A stretch of DNA of 64,000 nt from Rhizobium subbaraonis (GTDB taxonomy: Bacteria; Pseudomonadota; Alphaproteobacteria; Rhizobiales; Rhizobiaceae): contig NZ_OBQD01000013.1 of NCBI RefSeq assembly GCF_900220975.1, forward strand, positions 1 through 64,000. The letters run 5' to 3'. The position numbers were made by a program, and so were the translations under genes. Below the pieces are notes generated by a model. The model had not been told where the DNA came from and did not search any database. It saw nothing but the letters and a program-made list of their open reading frames with translations. Below are positions 24,725-34,156 of this stretch, one piece after another (position 1 is the first letter of the stretch; the number at the start of each line of letters is the position of its first letter).

Positions 24725-25096
24725 ATGTCCGCGCTTGCTCTACCCGATGTCCTCGAAACCGTACATCAGCCCGGAACGTCCGACCTTTCGGCGACTGGCG
24801 TTGCAGATCTGTTCGGCCTTCAGCTTCAGGATCTCGCGGCGATCGCTGCCGTTCACCGCAATACCATCAGAACGCATCCGAACTCCGCCAAGCTACAGGC
24901 GGCGCTGCGCGATCTGATGCGCGTCCTGTCGGCGGCATCCTCCGTGCAGCCCGACAAGGATCGTGCGCTGTTCCTGATCAAGAATGCGCCGATCCGCGCC
25001 TTCCGCCACAAGACGATCCTCCAACTGGTCACGGAAGGCCGGACCGAGGATGCGATCGACTACCTAGAGTCCATCGGCTCGGGATATGTCGGGTGA
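24725..25096 (+). CDS. Xre/MbcA/ParS-family antitoxin (DUF2384)
   Basis: A 123-residue antitoxin. An N-terminal Xre-like HTH (VADLFGLQLQDLAAIAAVHR) precedes the C-terminal DUF2384 toxin-binding part (NAPIRAFRHKTILQLVTEGR, then DAIDYLESIGSGYVG). Its stop overlaps the toxin GTG start by 3 bases. It neutralises the RES toxin and probably represses the operon. Confidence 0.92.
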   Translation: MSALALPDVLETVHQPGTSDLSATGVADLFGLQLQDLAAIAAVHRNTIRTHPNSAKLQAALRDLMRVLSAASSVQPDKDRALFLIKNAPIRAFRHKTILQLVTEGRTEDAIDYLESIGSGYVG

Positions 25097-25620
25097 TCCT
25101 CGAGCATTTTCCCGCCGGCACGCTCCTCTATCGCGCCCATACGCCGGAATGGGCCGGTTTGCCGCTGAGCGGCGCGGGCGCCGCGCGCAAGGGCGGCCGT
25201 TTCAATCGCGAGGGGGTCGAGGCTCTCTACCTTGCGCTGGACGAAACAACCGCCCTTCGCGAATACCAGCAGACCTCTCCCTTCCTGCCGCCTTGCACGA
25301 TGTGCTTATATACGGCCACCTTAGTCAATCTCGTCGACCTTCGCCAATTGGCTCATGGCGATCCGTGGGATGAACTCTGGCATAGCTGGCAGGAGGATTG
25401 GCGGCACCTGAAATTCGACCTTCACATTGAGCCTCCGACATGGGTGCTCGGCGACCTCGTACTTGATGCCGATCATACCGGCATCATCTTCCCGAGCACT
25501 GCAAATCCCGGCGGCGTGAACATCGTGGTTTTCAGCGAGAAGCTCGAAGGCGAAAATCGGATCGAAGTGAACGATCCGAACGGCAGATTGCCGCGTGACC
25601 GGTCGAGTTGGGAGCGATGA
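25093..25620 (+). CDS. RES-domain toxin
   Basis: A 175-residue RES-domain protein: LLYRAHTPEWAGLP, GGRFNREGVEALYLALDETT and ALREYQQ carry the conserved Arg and Glu, and IIFPSTANPGGVNIVVF the conserved Ser. RES toxins degrade NAD+ or ADP-ribosylate a target. It starts with GTG overlapping the antitoxin stop. The pair is inserted between the STY4528 and TIGR03761 genes and probably aids ICE retention. Confidence 0.92.
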   Translation: MILEHFPAGTLLYRAHTPEWAGLPLSGAGAARKGGRFNREGVEALYLALDETTALREYQQTSPFLPPCTMCLYTATLVNLVDLRQLAHGDPWDELWHSWQEDWRHLKFDLHIEPPTWVLGDLVLDADHTGIIFPSTANPGGVNIVVFSEKLEGENRIEVNDPNGRLPRDRSSWER

Positions 25621-25634
25621 AGCCCAGATCGACT

Positions 25635-25691
25635 GTCCACGGAAATCCATGGACGCCTATACCACTGGTATAGTTGAACACGCTGCCTTCC
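25635..25691 (+). repeat. 57-bp direct repeat, right copy
   Basis: Second copy of the 24572-24628 repeat with CTATACC-ACT-GGTATAG at 25657-25673. It starts 14 bases after the RES gene and lies 145 bases before the TIGR03761 gene. It could be an operator shared by two ICE promoters or a duplicated target of module insertion. Confidence 0.8.
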
Positions 25692-25835
25692 GCCCAAGCA
25701 TTCCACGCCGATACCGATGCCTTGCCGATGCGAGCCACAGCAGAAACAGGCTTGCCCCATATTCGATTTGATGACTGACGGCCTTCCCGTGACCCCCGAT
25801 GCTGGCGACCCGTTCCACCAGCGAAGGTCGTCACG

Positions 25836-26669
25836 ATGGCAAATGAAGCCGAAGCCCTGCAACTGAACCTCGGATCGTTGCGCAGCGCGATGTCGCTGAC
25901 GCTGCACACGCATCACGCATCCCGCATCTGGCATGGCCGGCCAGCCGTCGAAGGCAAGCCGGGCATCATCGGCCTCAATGGCTTCGTCGCCATCATGACC
26001 AAGCTGAAGCGGGGCGCGGAACAGGACGACCCCTATTCCGACTGGTGGATGCTGCGCATAGAGGAGAAGCTTGGCGTCACCAAGGAGCGGATCCAGCTCA
26101 TCCGCGAACAGGTCGACCAGGCGCTTGCTGATGTACCCCCTGCCCTCAGCCTCGGCGACAATCTCAACGTCCAGCCGGTCAAGCTGCCGCTCTTCGTCTC
26201 CTCGCAGCACGGCTTCATGGCCGTCTATCTCCTGGCCGACTACGACGATCTCGCCCGCCGCTTGATCCTGGCACACCACACCGCCCTTATCGATCGCACC
26301 ACGCTGGAACGCTGGCTTGACGACGGCGCGCACGAGCTGCGCAGCCTGTTCTCGCTGGCCCAGCAATATCGCTATTCCGGGGCGACGCGCGACGATTTCG
26401 CGGCGAAGAACGCCGTAGCGCGCGCCGCGCTGGAGAAGTTCGGCGAGTTGCCACAGGACGTGCTTGAAGGCACGCGGCGCTCCCGTTTCGCGCCACCCGT
26501 CTCCCGCCGCCCCACCCCGTCCTCACCGCCGCCGAGAGCCCGCCGTCCGAACACGCGCCAATCGAGCGAAGGCGAAACGACGTCGGCCGATGCGGTTGAT
26601 GGAGAGAGCGCAGAACAGGCCGACGAGGCTGTTTCGACCGCAACCGACGACGAGGAGCAATCGGCATGA
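25836..26669 (+). CDS. TIGR03761-family ICE protein
   Basis: A 277-residue protein with SLRSAMSLTLHTHHASRIWH and GLNGFVAIMTKLKRGAEQDD, then DPYSDWWMLRIEEK, typical of the PFGI-1-class family TIGR03761. The last 80 residues are low-complexity Pro/Arg/Ser. It overlaps the DUF3158 gene by 4 bases. It is a conserved part of the replication/maintenance module; biochemical role unknown. Confidence 0.88.
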   Translation: MANEAEALQLNLGSLRSAMSLTLHTHHASRIWHGRPAVEGKPGIIGLNGFVAIMTKLKRGAEQDDPYSDWWMLRIEEKLGVTKERIQLIREQVDQALADVPPALSLGDNLNVQPVKLPLFVSSQHGFMAVYLLADYDDLARRLILAHHTALIDRTTLERWLDDGAHELRSLFSLAQQYRYSGATRDDFAAKNAVARAALEKFGELPQDVLEGTRRSRFAPPVSRRPTPSSPPPRARRPNTRQSSEGETTSADAVDGESAEQADEAVSTATDDEEQSA

Positions 26670-27166
26670 CCCAACCGAACTATTTCATGCCGCTGGAACA
26701 GACAGCCTATCAGGCGCTGGAACAGATCGCCTACCTAAAAGGCCTTTTGAAGCCTTTTAAAGGTAAGGGGAGTCTGGAGGACTGGGCCAGCCGGTGCAGC
26801 GGCCTTCGCGACGATCTCATCACGCTCGCGGAACGTCGTATCCTGCCGCAGGCCCGCAGCCATCCGTTCAGCCGGCTTCCCGTGCAACTGGCCCTGCAGA
26901 CGACCGGCGCGGGCACGACCTTCCTGCGCTGGCGCAATGCCGACCGGTCGAAAATGGGCGTCATGCTCTGGGAGGAACTGGTCTCCAGCACGGCGACCCC
27001 CGTGGCACTGGTCCCCGATCTCCTGATGATGGAGGAGCAGCGCGTCATCATCAACATGCAGGTCAGCCTGCTGCACAGCATGGTCCGGCAAGCACTGGAA
27101 TGCGCCGGCAAGCTGGAGCGCGCGGAGGACGTGGCAAAGCGCCGGGCGGCGGAGCAATCTTCATGA
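26666..27166 (+). CDS. DUF3158-family ICE protein
   Basis: A 166-residue protein: YFMPLEQTAYQALEQIAYLK, GLLKPFKGKGSLEDWASRC and a helical C-terminus. DUF3158 follows TIGR03761 in this ICE class. It overlaps both neighbours by ATGA. Function unknown, perhaps DNA processing with TIGR03761. Confidence 0.85.
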   Translation: MTQPNYFMPLEQTAYQALEQIAYLKGLLKPFKGKGSLEDWASRCSGLRDDLITLAERRILPQARSHPFSRLPVQLALQTTGAGTTFLRWRNADRSKMGVMLWEELVSSTATPVALVPDLLMMEEQRVIINMQVSLLHSMVRQALECAGKLERAEDVAKRRAAEQSS

Positions 27167-28134
27167 CGCCGCCCGAGCTGCCCGCCTGCCGATGGCTGGA
27201 TCGAACGCATATCGGCGATTGCCGTCATCTGCTGCGCCAGATGACCGAGAGTGGAATATCCGTGCAGATGTGCGTCACCAGCCCGCCCTACTATCGCCTG
27301 CGCTCCTACCTGCCGGCCGACCATCCGGACAAGGCGCTCGAACTCGGCGCCGAGGAGACGCCTGCGGTATTCGTGGCGCGGCTGGTGGAGGTGTTTCGCG
27401 AGGTGCGCAATCTGCTGGCCGATAACGGCACCCTCTGGATCGTCATCGGCGATACCTATGCCGGCACGGGAAAATCCGGCGGTGGCTGGCAGGGACGACG
27501 CTGGTATGCACATGGAGCGGAAACAATCGGTCCGCGCGGCGGCCGCTGGTCGCCGCCTCCACCCGGCCTGAAGCAGAAGGACCTGATGGGCATTCCATGG
27601 ATGCTCGCCTTCGCGCTTCGCGACGACGGCTGGTTTCTGCGGCAGGATATCATCTGGTCGAAGCCCAATCCGATGCCCGAGAGCGTCACCGACCGCTGCA
27701 CCAGATCGCACGAATACCTGTTCCTTCTCACCAAGCGGCGACGGTACTATTTCGATCACGCGGCGATCATAGAGCCTTCGCTCGATCCACGCGGGCCGGG
27801 CAACATTCGGCAGGTTCGCCTTCCGCCCGGCGAGCGCTCTTCCGGCACGAACGGCAATCTGCGCGGCGGCCTGCACAAGATCGGAGCGCGTGCCACCCGG
27901 CGCAAGCGCGACGTCTGGACGATCACCAATAAGCCATTCCACGGCGCGCATTTCGCGGCCTTTCCCGAGGAGTTGGTCGTGCCCTGCATTCTCGCCGGCT
28001 CGCGCGAAGGTGATGTCGTGCTCGACCCTTTCATGGGCAGCGGCACGACGGCCGCCGTCGCGAAGCGGCTGAACCGGCGCTTCATCGGCTGCGAACTGAA
28101 CCCCTCATTTCTCGAACTTCACCGCCTGCGCTGA
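27163..28134 (+). CDS. DNA methyltransferase, N4-cytosine/N6-adenine type
   Basis: A 323-residue methyltransferase. The catalytic TSPPYYRLR lies near residue 45 and the SAM motif LDPFMGSGTTAAVAKRLNRR near the C-terminus, an order seen in beta-class enzymes. The start overlaps DUF3158 by ATGA. No restriction endonuclease is nearby, so it is an orphan, probably protecting or marking ICE DNA. An in-frame upstream extension has no similarity and was dropped. Confidence 0.9.
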   Translation: MTPPELPACRWLDRTHIGDCRHLLRQMTESGISVQMCVTSPPYYRLRSYLPADHPDKALELGAEETPAVFVARLVEVFREVRNLLADNGTLWIVIGDTYAGTGKSGGGWQGRRWYAHGAETIGPRGGRWSPPPPGLKQKDLMGIPWMLAFALRDDGWFLRQDIIWSKPNPMPESVTDRCTRSHEYLFLLTKRRRYYFDHAAIIEPSLDPRGPGNIRQVRLPPGERSSGTNGNLRGGLHKIGARATRRKRDVWTITNKPFHGAHFAAFPEELVVPCILAGSREGDVVLDPFMGSGTTAAVAKRLNRRFIGCELNPSFLELHRLR

Positions 28135-28176
28135 TATCCGTCGGCAAGGGCATTTCACCAGCAAGGAGGCAGCATC

Positions 28177-28638
28177 ATGAGCACGCGTTTCAGTGGCGAG
28201 GGCAATATCGGCTCGGCGCCGGACTATCGGGAATTCACCAGCGGCAACGACGAGCCGCGCCGGCTGTTGCGGCTGAACGTCTATTTCGACAATCCCGTGC
28301 CAACCAGGGACGGCTATGAAGACCGCGGCGGCTTCTGGGCGCCCGTCGAACTCTGGAACAGCGAACCCGACTGGGCGAAACTCTACCAGAAGGGCATGCG
28401 CGTGCTGGTCGAAGGCCGCATGCTACGCGAGGAATGGGAAGATGCCGAGGAAAACGAGCGCGTGACCTTCAAGGTCGATGCGCGCCGTATCGCCATCCTG
28501 CCCTACCGGATCGAGAGCATAAGGCTCAGCCCGAAGCAGCAGGAGATCGATAGCCAGCCCCAGCCCGCCCAGCCGGAAACCAGGCCGAAGCAGGCCGCGG
28601 GTGCGCGGGAACCGAAGGGCGCCAAGGCGAAGGAATAG
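28177..28638 (+). CDS. ssb: ICE single-stranded DNA-binding protein
   Basis: A 153-residue OB-fold protein: RLLRLNVYFDNPVPTRDG, GGFWAPVELWNSEPDWAKLY, then KGMRVLVEGRMLREEWED. The Pro/Gln/Lys-rich tail is linker-like but lacks the usual acidic DDIPF tip. The protein is of the STY4527-like ICE SSB class and coats single strands during transfer or replication. AGGAGG precedes the ATG. Confidence 0.88.
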   Translation: MSTRFSGEGNIGSAPDYREFTSGNDEPRRLLRLNVYFDNPVPTRDGYEDRGGFWAPVELWNSEPDWAKLYQKGMRVLVEGRMLREEWEDAEENERVTFKVDARRIAILPYRIESIRLSPKQQEIDSQPQPAQPETRPKQAAGAREPKGAKAKE

Positions 28639-28703
28639 GCGGTACGAGGGCGGCTGCGCCAATCCGCATCCGCCCTCCATGCGCCAGCCGTTCGACCGGA
28701 GCC

Positions 28704-28982
28704 TTATGCGTTGAGCGTATCCTTGATGGCCTTCGCCGGCTGGAAGGTGAGCTTCTTCGCAGCGGCGATCTTGACCGTCGCACCGGTCGCGGGATTGCGG
28801 CCCTCGCGCTCCGGGGTTTCCTTCACCTTGAACTTGCCGAAGCCGGGAATGCTGGTCTCCGCGCCGCTTGAGGCGGCTTCCGCGATCTGCTTGAACACGC
28901 CCTCGACAATGGTCTTGGCCTGCACCTTCGTCAGGCCCTGCTCGGCGGCGATCTTGTCCGCGATCTCGTTTGTCGTCGTCAT
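28704..28982 (-). CDS. HU/IHF-family DNA-binding protein
   Basis: A 92-residue HU homologue: MTTTNEIADKIAAEQGLTKV, then TSIPGFGKFKVKETPERE and GRNPATGATVKIAAAKKL. HU-type proteins bend DNA. It is transcribed against the surrounding ICE genes, so it has its own promoter in the 28983-29228 spacer, shared with topB. It may help recombination or nucleoid packing of the ICE. Confidence 0.93.
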   Translation of the reverse strand: MTTTNEIADKIAAEQGLTKVQAKTIVEGVFKQIAEAASSGAETSIPGFGKFKVKETPEREGRNPATGATVKIAAAKKLTFQPAKAIKDTLNA

Positions 28983-29228
28983 GGAAAATAGACTCCTCGT
29001 TGGTTTCTTGCCCCGTCTCAATGAGACCGAAAGCACGCGGCGAAGATAGACGGGGAAAGCTGGCGGACCGGCTTCATCCACCGCAAATGTTCGGATTCCA
29101 GCATTCTCGAGCCTCTTCCAAGCGAAAAACCCGGTTGTCGCTGCCGCCGCTTTCCTTGCTGCCGCCCCGGCCGAACACAGCCATGGTCACCTCATCAATC
29201 AACAGGCACAGCAGTTTCGAGGAGGCGC

Positions 29229-31283
29229 ATGCGGGTTTTTCTGTGCGAGAAGCCCTCCCAGGGCAAGGATATTGCAAGGGTGCTCGGCGCGCGGGAACGC
29301 GGCAGCGGCTGCATCAGCGGCAACGGCGTCGTCGTGACCTGGTGCATCGGCCACCTTGTCGAGACCGCGCCGCCGGAAGCCTATGGCGAAGAATACAAGC
29401 GCTGGTCCCTCGACCAGCTTCCCATCATTCCCCAGCAATGGCGAAACGAGGTCAAGACCTCCACCGCCACGCAATTCAAGATCGTCAAACAACTGATCGG
29501 TAAGGCGAGCGAACTGGTGATCGCCACCGATGCCGATCGCGAGGGCGAGATGATCGCCCGCGAACTTCTCGACCTCTGCGGCTACCGCGGCCCGGTCCAA
29601 CGCCTCTGGCTGTCGGCCCTGAACGATGCCTCGATCCGCAAGGCGCTCGAAGCCCTCAGACCGGGGGCCGAGACGTTGCCGCTCTACTACTCGGCACTGG
29701 CGCGCTCGCGCGCCGACTGGCTCATCGGCATGAACCTCTCCCGACTCTTCACCCTGCTCGGCCGACAGGCCGGCTATCAGGGCGTGCTGTCCGTCGGCCG
29801 TGTCCAGACCCCGACCCTTCGCCTCGTCGTCGACCGCGACCGGGAGATCGCCTCCTTCGTCCCGACACCGTTCTGGGAAATCGAGGTGAACCTGTCCCAT
29901 GCCGGCCAATCCTTCCTCGCCCACTGGTCCGCGCCTATCGGCACGATGGATCAGGCTGGCCGCTGCATCCAGCAGCTGGTGGCGCAGAAGGCGCTCGACG
30001 TGTTGCGCGGCGCCCGCGAGGCGCAGGTCCTCTCCGTTGAAACGGAACGCATCCATGAGGCACCGCCACTCCCCTTCGATCTAGGCACCTTGCAGGAGGT
30101 CTGTTCCCGTCAGCTCGGGCTCGATGTTCAGGAAACCCTCGACGTCGCGCAGGCGCTCTACGAAACGCACAAGGCGACGACCTATCCCCGCTCCGATTCC
30201 GGCTTCCTCCCTGAGAGCATGCTGGCCGAGGTCCCGACCGTCCTCCACGCCCTTGTCACAACAGATCCCGCCATCCGGCCGCTTATAGACAAGCTCGACC
30301 GGAACCAGCGATCCCGCGCATGGAACGACGCGAAGGTCACCGCCCACCACGGCATCATTCCGACGCTAGAGCCGACAAGGCTCGACGCCATGTCCGACAA
30401 GGAGAAGGCCGTCTATCGGCTGATCCGGTCGCATTATCTGGCGCAGTTTCTGCCGCACCACGAATTCGACCGGACGCTCGCCGGGTTTTCCGCCGGCAGT
30501 GAAACGCTGCTGGCCACCGGCAAGCAGGTGATCGTGGCTGGCTGGCATCTGGCGCAAGTCGGCAAAGGTGACGATGCCAGGGCCGCCAAACCATCCGATG
30601 GCGAGGACGAGGAAACCGCTCGTCGTAGCCAGGTTCTCCCATCTTTGACGAAAGGCGTTCGCTGCCAGATCGGCGCCGTCGGCCTCAAGGGCCTGAAGAC
30701 GCAGCCGCCAAAGCCCTATACGCAAGGCGAGTTGGTCAAGGCGATGAAGGGCGTGGCGAAGCTCGTGACCGATCCGCGCCTGAAGCAGAAGCTGAAGGAG
30801 ACGACGGGCATCGGCACCGAGGCGACGCGCGCCGGCATCATCACCGGTCTCTTCGATCGCAGCTACCTGATCAAGAAGGGCCGCTCCATCCGTGCGTCCG
30901 ACGCCGCCTTCACCCTGATCGACGCCGTGCCGCCGGCCATCGCCGATCCCGGCACCACGGCGATCTGGGAACAGGCGCTCGACATGATCGAATCCGGCCA
31001 GATGACGCTTGACGGTTTCATTGGCAAGCAATCGGCATGGGTCGCGCAACTCGTCGAGCAATATCGTGGCGCCCGCCTTTCCGTCCGCGTTCCCGAAGGG
31101 CCACGCTGCTCGCTTTGCGGATCTGTTACCCGCCAGCGCACCGGCAAGACCGGCCCGTTCTGGAGCTGCACCCGCTATCCCGACTGCAAGGGCACGCTGG
31201 CCATCGAAGCGACCAGCCGCAAAACAGGCCGTTCCAATCGATCCGCGCCTCGAAAGCGGCAATCGAAGCCGAGGGGCTCCTGA
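29229..31283 (+). CDS. topB: DNA topoisomerase III
   Basis: A 684-residue type IA topoisomerase. The Toprim motif TDADREGEMIA is near residue 100, GVLSVGRVQTPTLRLV follows, and the catalytic tyrosine is in KATTYPRSDSGFLPE near residue 320. A C-terminal zinc ribbon reads CSLCG...CTRYPDC. TopB decatenates single-strand intermediates; one copy is standard in SPI-7-class ICEs. GGAGG lies only 3 bases before the ATG. Confidence 0.95.
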   Translation: MRVFLCEKPSQGKDIARVLGARERGSGCISGNGVVVTWCIGHLVETAPPEAYGEEYKRWSLDQLPIIPQQWRNEVKTSTATQFKIVKQLIGKASELVIATDADREGEMIARELLDLCGYRGPVQRLWLSALNDASIRKALEALRPGAETLPLYYSALARSRADWLIGMNLSRLFTLLGRQAGYQGVLSVGRVQTPTLRLVVDRDREIASFVPTPFWEIEVNLSHAGQSFLAHWSAPIGTMDQAGRCIQQLVAQKALDVLRGAREAQVLSVETERIHEAPPLPFDLGTLQEVCSRQLGLDVQETLDVAQALYETHKATTYPRSDSGFLPESMLAEVPTVLHALVTTDPAIRPLIDKLDRNQRSRAWNDAKVTAHHGIIPTLEPTRLDAMSDKEKAVYRLIRSHYLAQFLPHHEFDRTLAGFSAGSETLLATGKQVIVAGWHLAQVGKGDDARAAKPSDGEDEETARRSQVLPSLTKGVRCQIGAVGLKGLKTQPPKPYTQGELVKAMKGVAKLVTDPRLKQKLKETTGIGTEATRAGIITGLFDRSYLIKKGRSIRASDAAFTLIDAVPPAIADPGTTAIWEQALDMIESGQMTLDGFIGKQSAWVAQLVEQYRGARLSVRVPEGPRCSLCGSVTRQRTGKTGPFWSCTRYPDCKGTLAIEATSRKTGRSNRSAPRKRQSKPRGS

Positions 31284-31805
31284 AGCAAGACACGTCTGCC
31301 TGTGGCCGCGCTTCCAGCGGCCGGCGGCACAGCCTCGCATCCCCGCGAGGCATCCCTAGCATGTCCCCGCCTTCTGAAACGGCATGAAGCTCCCCGGTGA
31401 TCGTGTTGCCGGGCGAGAGGAAGGCGTTTTCCTCGGCAGACCGCATCATTCGGTTGATTGATCCCCTCATTCGACGTCGCTCCGAAGGGTTTCCCCGCGC
31501 CTCGTAATGGAGGCGCGCGGAGACCTTTCGGGTCGACGGTGTTCGTCGCCGGTGCCCGCCGGCGAAACAACGGGCTCCTTTTGTGCGCGGATGCGTGCCG
31601 AAGGATGCTGACCCCAGCCACGACAAGGGTCGGGTGCGATTGCTGATGCAGCGGATGGCTCTACGACCGGCCAAAATCCCTGCGACAGCCCACGGGTGGT
31701 TTCCTCGTCTTCCGCCGGAGATCCCAGTCTCCGGCGTCCTGTTCCCCTCTTCCCCACACATCGCGCCGCGGTCCTAGACCGCCGGCCAGAACAGGAGATG
31801 CAGCA
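31284..31805 (+). other. Hairpin-rich leader region before the cytosine methyltransferase
   Basis: No gene is seen in these 522 bases, but hairpins are dense: GGCCGC/GCGGCC (about 31303), GCCTCGC/GCGAGGC (about 31333), CGCGCCTC-gtaatg-GAGGCGCG (about 31497), TCGCCGG/CCGGCGA (about 31545), CGCCGGAGA-tcccag-TCTCCGGCG (about 31715) and GCGGTC-cta-GACCGC (about 31770). It may be a long structured 5' leader or hold a small RNA. Confidence 0.4.
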
Positions 31806-33548
31806 ATGACCCCGCACCCCCGTACCTATGGCAGCGTCTGCTCCGGCATCGAGGCCGTCACCCTCGCCTGGAAGCGGCTCGGATGGAGGCCGGCCTGGTT
31901 CTCCGAGATCGATCCGTTTCCTAACGCCGTCCTCGCCCATCACTATCCGCACATCCCCAACCTCGGCGACATGACGGGCATCGCGGCCCGCGTGCGCGCA
32001 GGTGTCGCCACCGCGCCCGACATCCTCGTCGGCGGCACGCCTTGCCAGGCGTTTTCCGTCGCCGGCGCGCGGCAAGGCCTTTCCGATCCGCGCGGCGCCC
32101 TCACCCTCAAATACACGGAGCTTGCAGATGCCATCGACCAAACTCGCCGGGAAAACGGCCAACCGCCCGCCATCGTCGTCTGGGAGAACGTCCCCGGCGT
32201 CCTCTCCGACAAATCCAACGCCTTCGGATGCCTTTTGGGAGCGCTGGCCGGAGAAGGCGGCGCGCTGGAGCCGGCAGGGCGAAGGTGGTCGAACGCTGGT
32301 TGTGTCGCTGGACCCCGCCGCCGCGTCGCGTGGCGGGTGCTCAACGCGCAATATTTCGGAGTCGCCCAACGGCGCCGTCGCGTGTTTCTTGTGGCAAGTG
32401 GTGATGCGGGATTCGATCCCGCCGCGGTACTTTTTGAGCCCTATCGCCTGCCAGGGGATTCTTCGCCGGGCGGCGCGGCGTGGGAAATCGCTTCCGGATC
32501 TGCTGAAGGCGGCCCTGACGGCGCAGGCGGCCTATCCGACGCTCTGGCCGGACCCTATGGCCGGGCATTTTGCACCGTCTGCTTCGGCGGCGGCAACCGG
32601 CAAGGCCCGATCGACCGCGCAGCCTGCCTGACGGCGCGCGGCCACAAGTGCGATTTCGAGGTCGAGACCTTCGCGGCCCAGTCCGTCACCGGAGAGCGGA
32701 CCCATGCTCTCAACACGGCAAACGGCGGCAAGGGCGGCAGCGAGGACGGAACCGGGCGCGGCGTGCCGATCGTCGCGCATTCCGTCGCCTTCGCGCAAAA
32801 CAGCCGCGGCGAGGTCCGGCTCGAGGCGGGCGACGGCCACATCGCGGGAACGCTGAACACCGGCGGCGGCAAGCCCGGGTACGGCATGCCGGCGATCGCC
32901 TGCCGCGATCAGGCGCCGGCGCCGTTCCCGACCATCGCGTTCTCGGCAAAGGATCACGGCGGTGATGCTTTGGAAGATATCGCGCCGACGCTGCGCGCCG
33001 GCGTCCGATCCAACGGCAATGCGAATGGCGGCGTCATGCCGGCCATCGCCTTCAGGACCCTCCGTGCCACCTTCGGGCACGAGGTCTCCGGCACGTTGAT
33101 CAGTCACTACGGCAAGAAGACGGAAAACGCAGACACGAGCCTCGGGCCAAACCTGGTCGCCCGGTCCGTTGCGTTGCGCGGCCGAGACGGCGGCGCGACA
33201 GTCGAACTGGGCGACGAGGTCGCCACCGCGCTACGCGCCAGCGGCGGCGGCAGCGACAAGGCCCATGTCCTGCTGCCGTCGACCGAGGACTATTTCTACG
33301 GCCAGATGCTCGGCCCGGACGAAACCGACTGGTCGCAATGGGCGGGCTGGCGCGTCCGCCGCCTCATGCCGGTCGAGTGCGAGCGCCTGCAGGGCATGCC
33401 GGACAACTACACGCTGGTGCCGTATCGCGGCAAACCGGCGGCCGACGGCCCGCGCTACAAGGCGATCGGCAATTCCATGGCCGTTCCCTGCGTGGAATGG
33501 CTTGGTCGGAGGATCGCTCTGGTTCTGGCGACACGCGAAGCTTGGTGA
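31806..33548 (+). CDS. dcm: DNA cytosine-5 methyltransferase
   Basis: A 580-residue m5C methyltransferase. GSVCSGIEAVTLAWKRLGW is motif I, GGTPCQAFSVAG motif IV with the catalytic Cys, VVWENVPGVL motif VI and the C-terminal PRYKAIGNSMAVPCVEWLG motif X. The target-recognition part (about 240-500) is enlarged and contains internal repeats of a TL-[NR]-gG...GMPAIA kind, typical of phage and ICE enzymes. No cognate nuclease is adjacent. Confidence 0.93.
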   Translation: MTPHPRTYGSVCSGIEAVTLAWKRLGWRPAWFSEIDPFPNAVLAHHYPHIPNLGDMTGIAARVRAGVATAPDILVGGTPCQAFSVAGARQGLSDPRGALTLKYTELADAIDQTRRENGQPPAIVVWENVPGVLSDKSNAFGCLLGALAGEGGALEPAGRRWSNAGCVAGPRRRVAWRVLNAQYFGVAQRRRRVFLVASGDAGFDPAAVLFEPYRLPGDSSPGGAAWEIASGSAEGGPDGAGGLSDALAGPYGRAFCTVCFGGGNRQGPIDRAACLTARGHKCDFEVETFAAQSVTGERTHALNTANGGKGGSEDGTGRGVPIVAHSVAFAQNSRGEVRLEAGDGHIAGTLNTGGGKPGYGMPAIACRDQAPAPFPTIAFSAKDHGGDALEDIAPTLRAGVRSNGNANGGVMPAIAFRTLRATFGHEVSGTLISHYGKKTENADTSLGPNLVARSVALRGRDGGATVELGDEVATALRASGGGSDKAHVLLPSTEDYFYGQMLGPDETDWSQWAGWRVRRLMPVECERLQGMPDNYTLVPYRGKPAADGPRYKAIGNSMAVPCVEWLGRRIALVLATREAW

Positions 33549-33641
33549 CGTTTCAGGCCGAAGGCCACGAAATGCGCTATCGGCCACAGTGGTATTGTGG
33601 CTGGCATTTCTCCGTAAGCCACACATCTTGTCCAGCGTGTG

Positions 33642-33769
33642 GCCGACGTTGTCGGCGCATGTCCCGGCAGCCTCGGTCGTAACGGCTGCAACGCGGCCCC
33701 CGCGTCGACCGATCCAGTCCGCGTCGCATCGTTTCCGCGGACGAGCGCCATCACGGCGCCGATGCTCCC
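33642..33769 (+). ncRNA. Five-hairpin structured element, copy 1
   Basis: Hairpins: GCCGAC-gtt-GTCGGC (33642), GCAGCC/GGCTGC (33667/33684), ACGCGG-ccc-CCGCGT (33691), GTCCGC/GCGGAC (33717/33737) and GCGCC/GGCGC (33745/33755), then GATGCTCCC. It ends 123 bases before the next gene (33893). The H4 loop GCATC could pair with the GATGC tail. Confidence 0.7.
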
Positions 33770-33892
33770 TTGTCCATCGCGCACGTCCTGCTTTCCCTGT
33801 CCGCCGTATCTCCCATCCGTTCGGGTGAACTGCGGTTGCGGGGGGGGGTGTCAGCAGGTGCGCCCCTGTCCAACAACCAACGAGGTATGACA

Positions 33893-34156
33893 ATGAACGT
33901 ATTCCATGCGATGAAGCTCGCCTATCGTGAACGACGAATGGAAGTGCGCTTTGCCGCCATGCTCTACCGCAGCATGGGCTTTCATCTGACTCGGGCCGAC
34001 GTCGATCGCCTTGCCGTGCAAATAGGCTTCAACGGTGGAGACTGGCATGCCGCCGCGCGGCGGGAAGCCATATACAGACTGCACCTTGCCCTTTGCCCCG
34101 ACCGTAACGCCTGGCGCGGCAAATACTGGAACGAGCGGTTCACGATCGGCCTTTAG
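33893..34156 (+). CDS. Hypothetical ICE protein (87 residues)
   Basis: MNVFHAMKLAYRERRMEVRF begins an 87-residue helical, Arg-rich protein with no recognised family. GAGG lies 7 bases before this ATG; an ATG six bases earlier is an alternative. The HLTRADVDRLAVQIGF segment could be a small helical DNA-contact region, but that is a guess. A copy of the structured element lies in its leader. Confidence 0.6.
   Translation: MNVFHAMKLAYRERRMEVRFAAMLYRSMGFHLTRADVDRLAVQIGFNGGDWHAAARREAIYRLHLALCPDRNAWRGKYWNERFTIGL

Noticed and set aside
26731-27951. Antisense frame of 406 codons across the DUF3158 and methyltransferase genes
   Set aside because: It spans two well-supported genes with ATGA coupling and has no recognisable motif.
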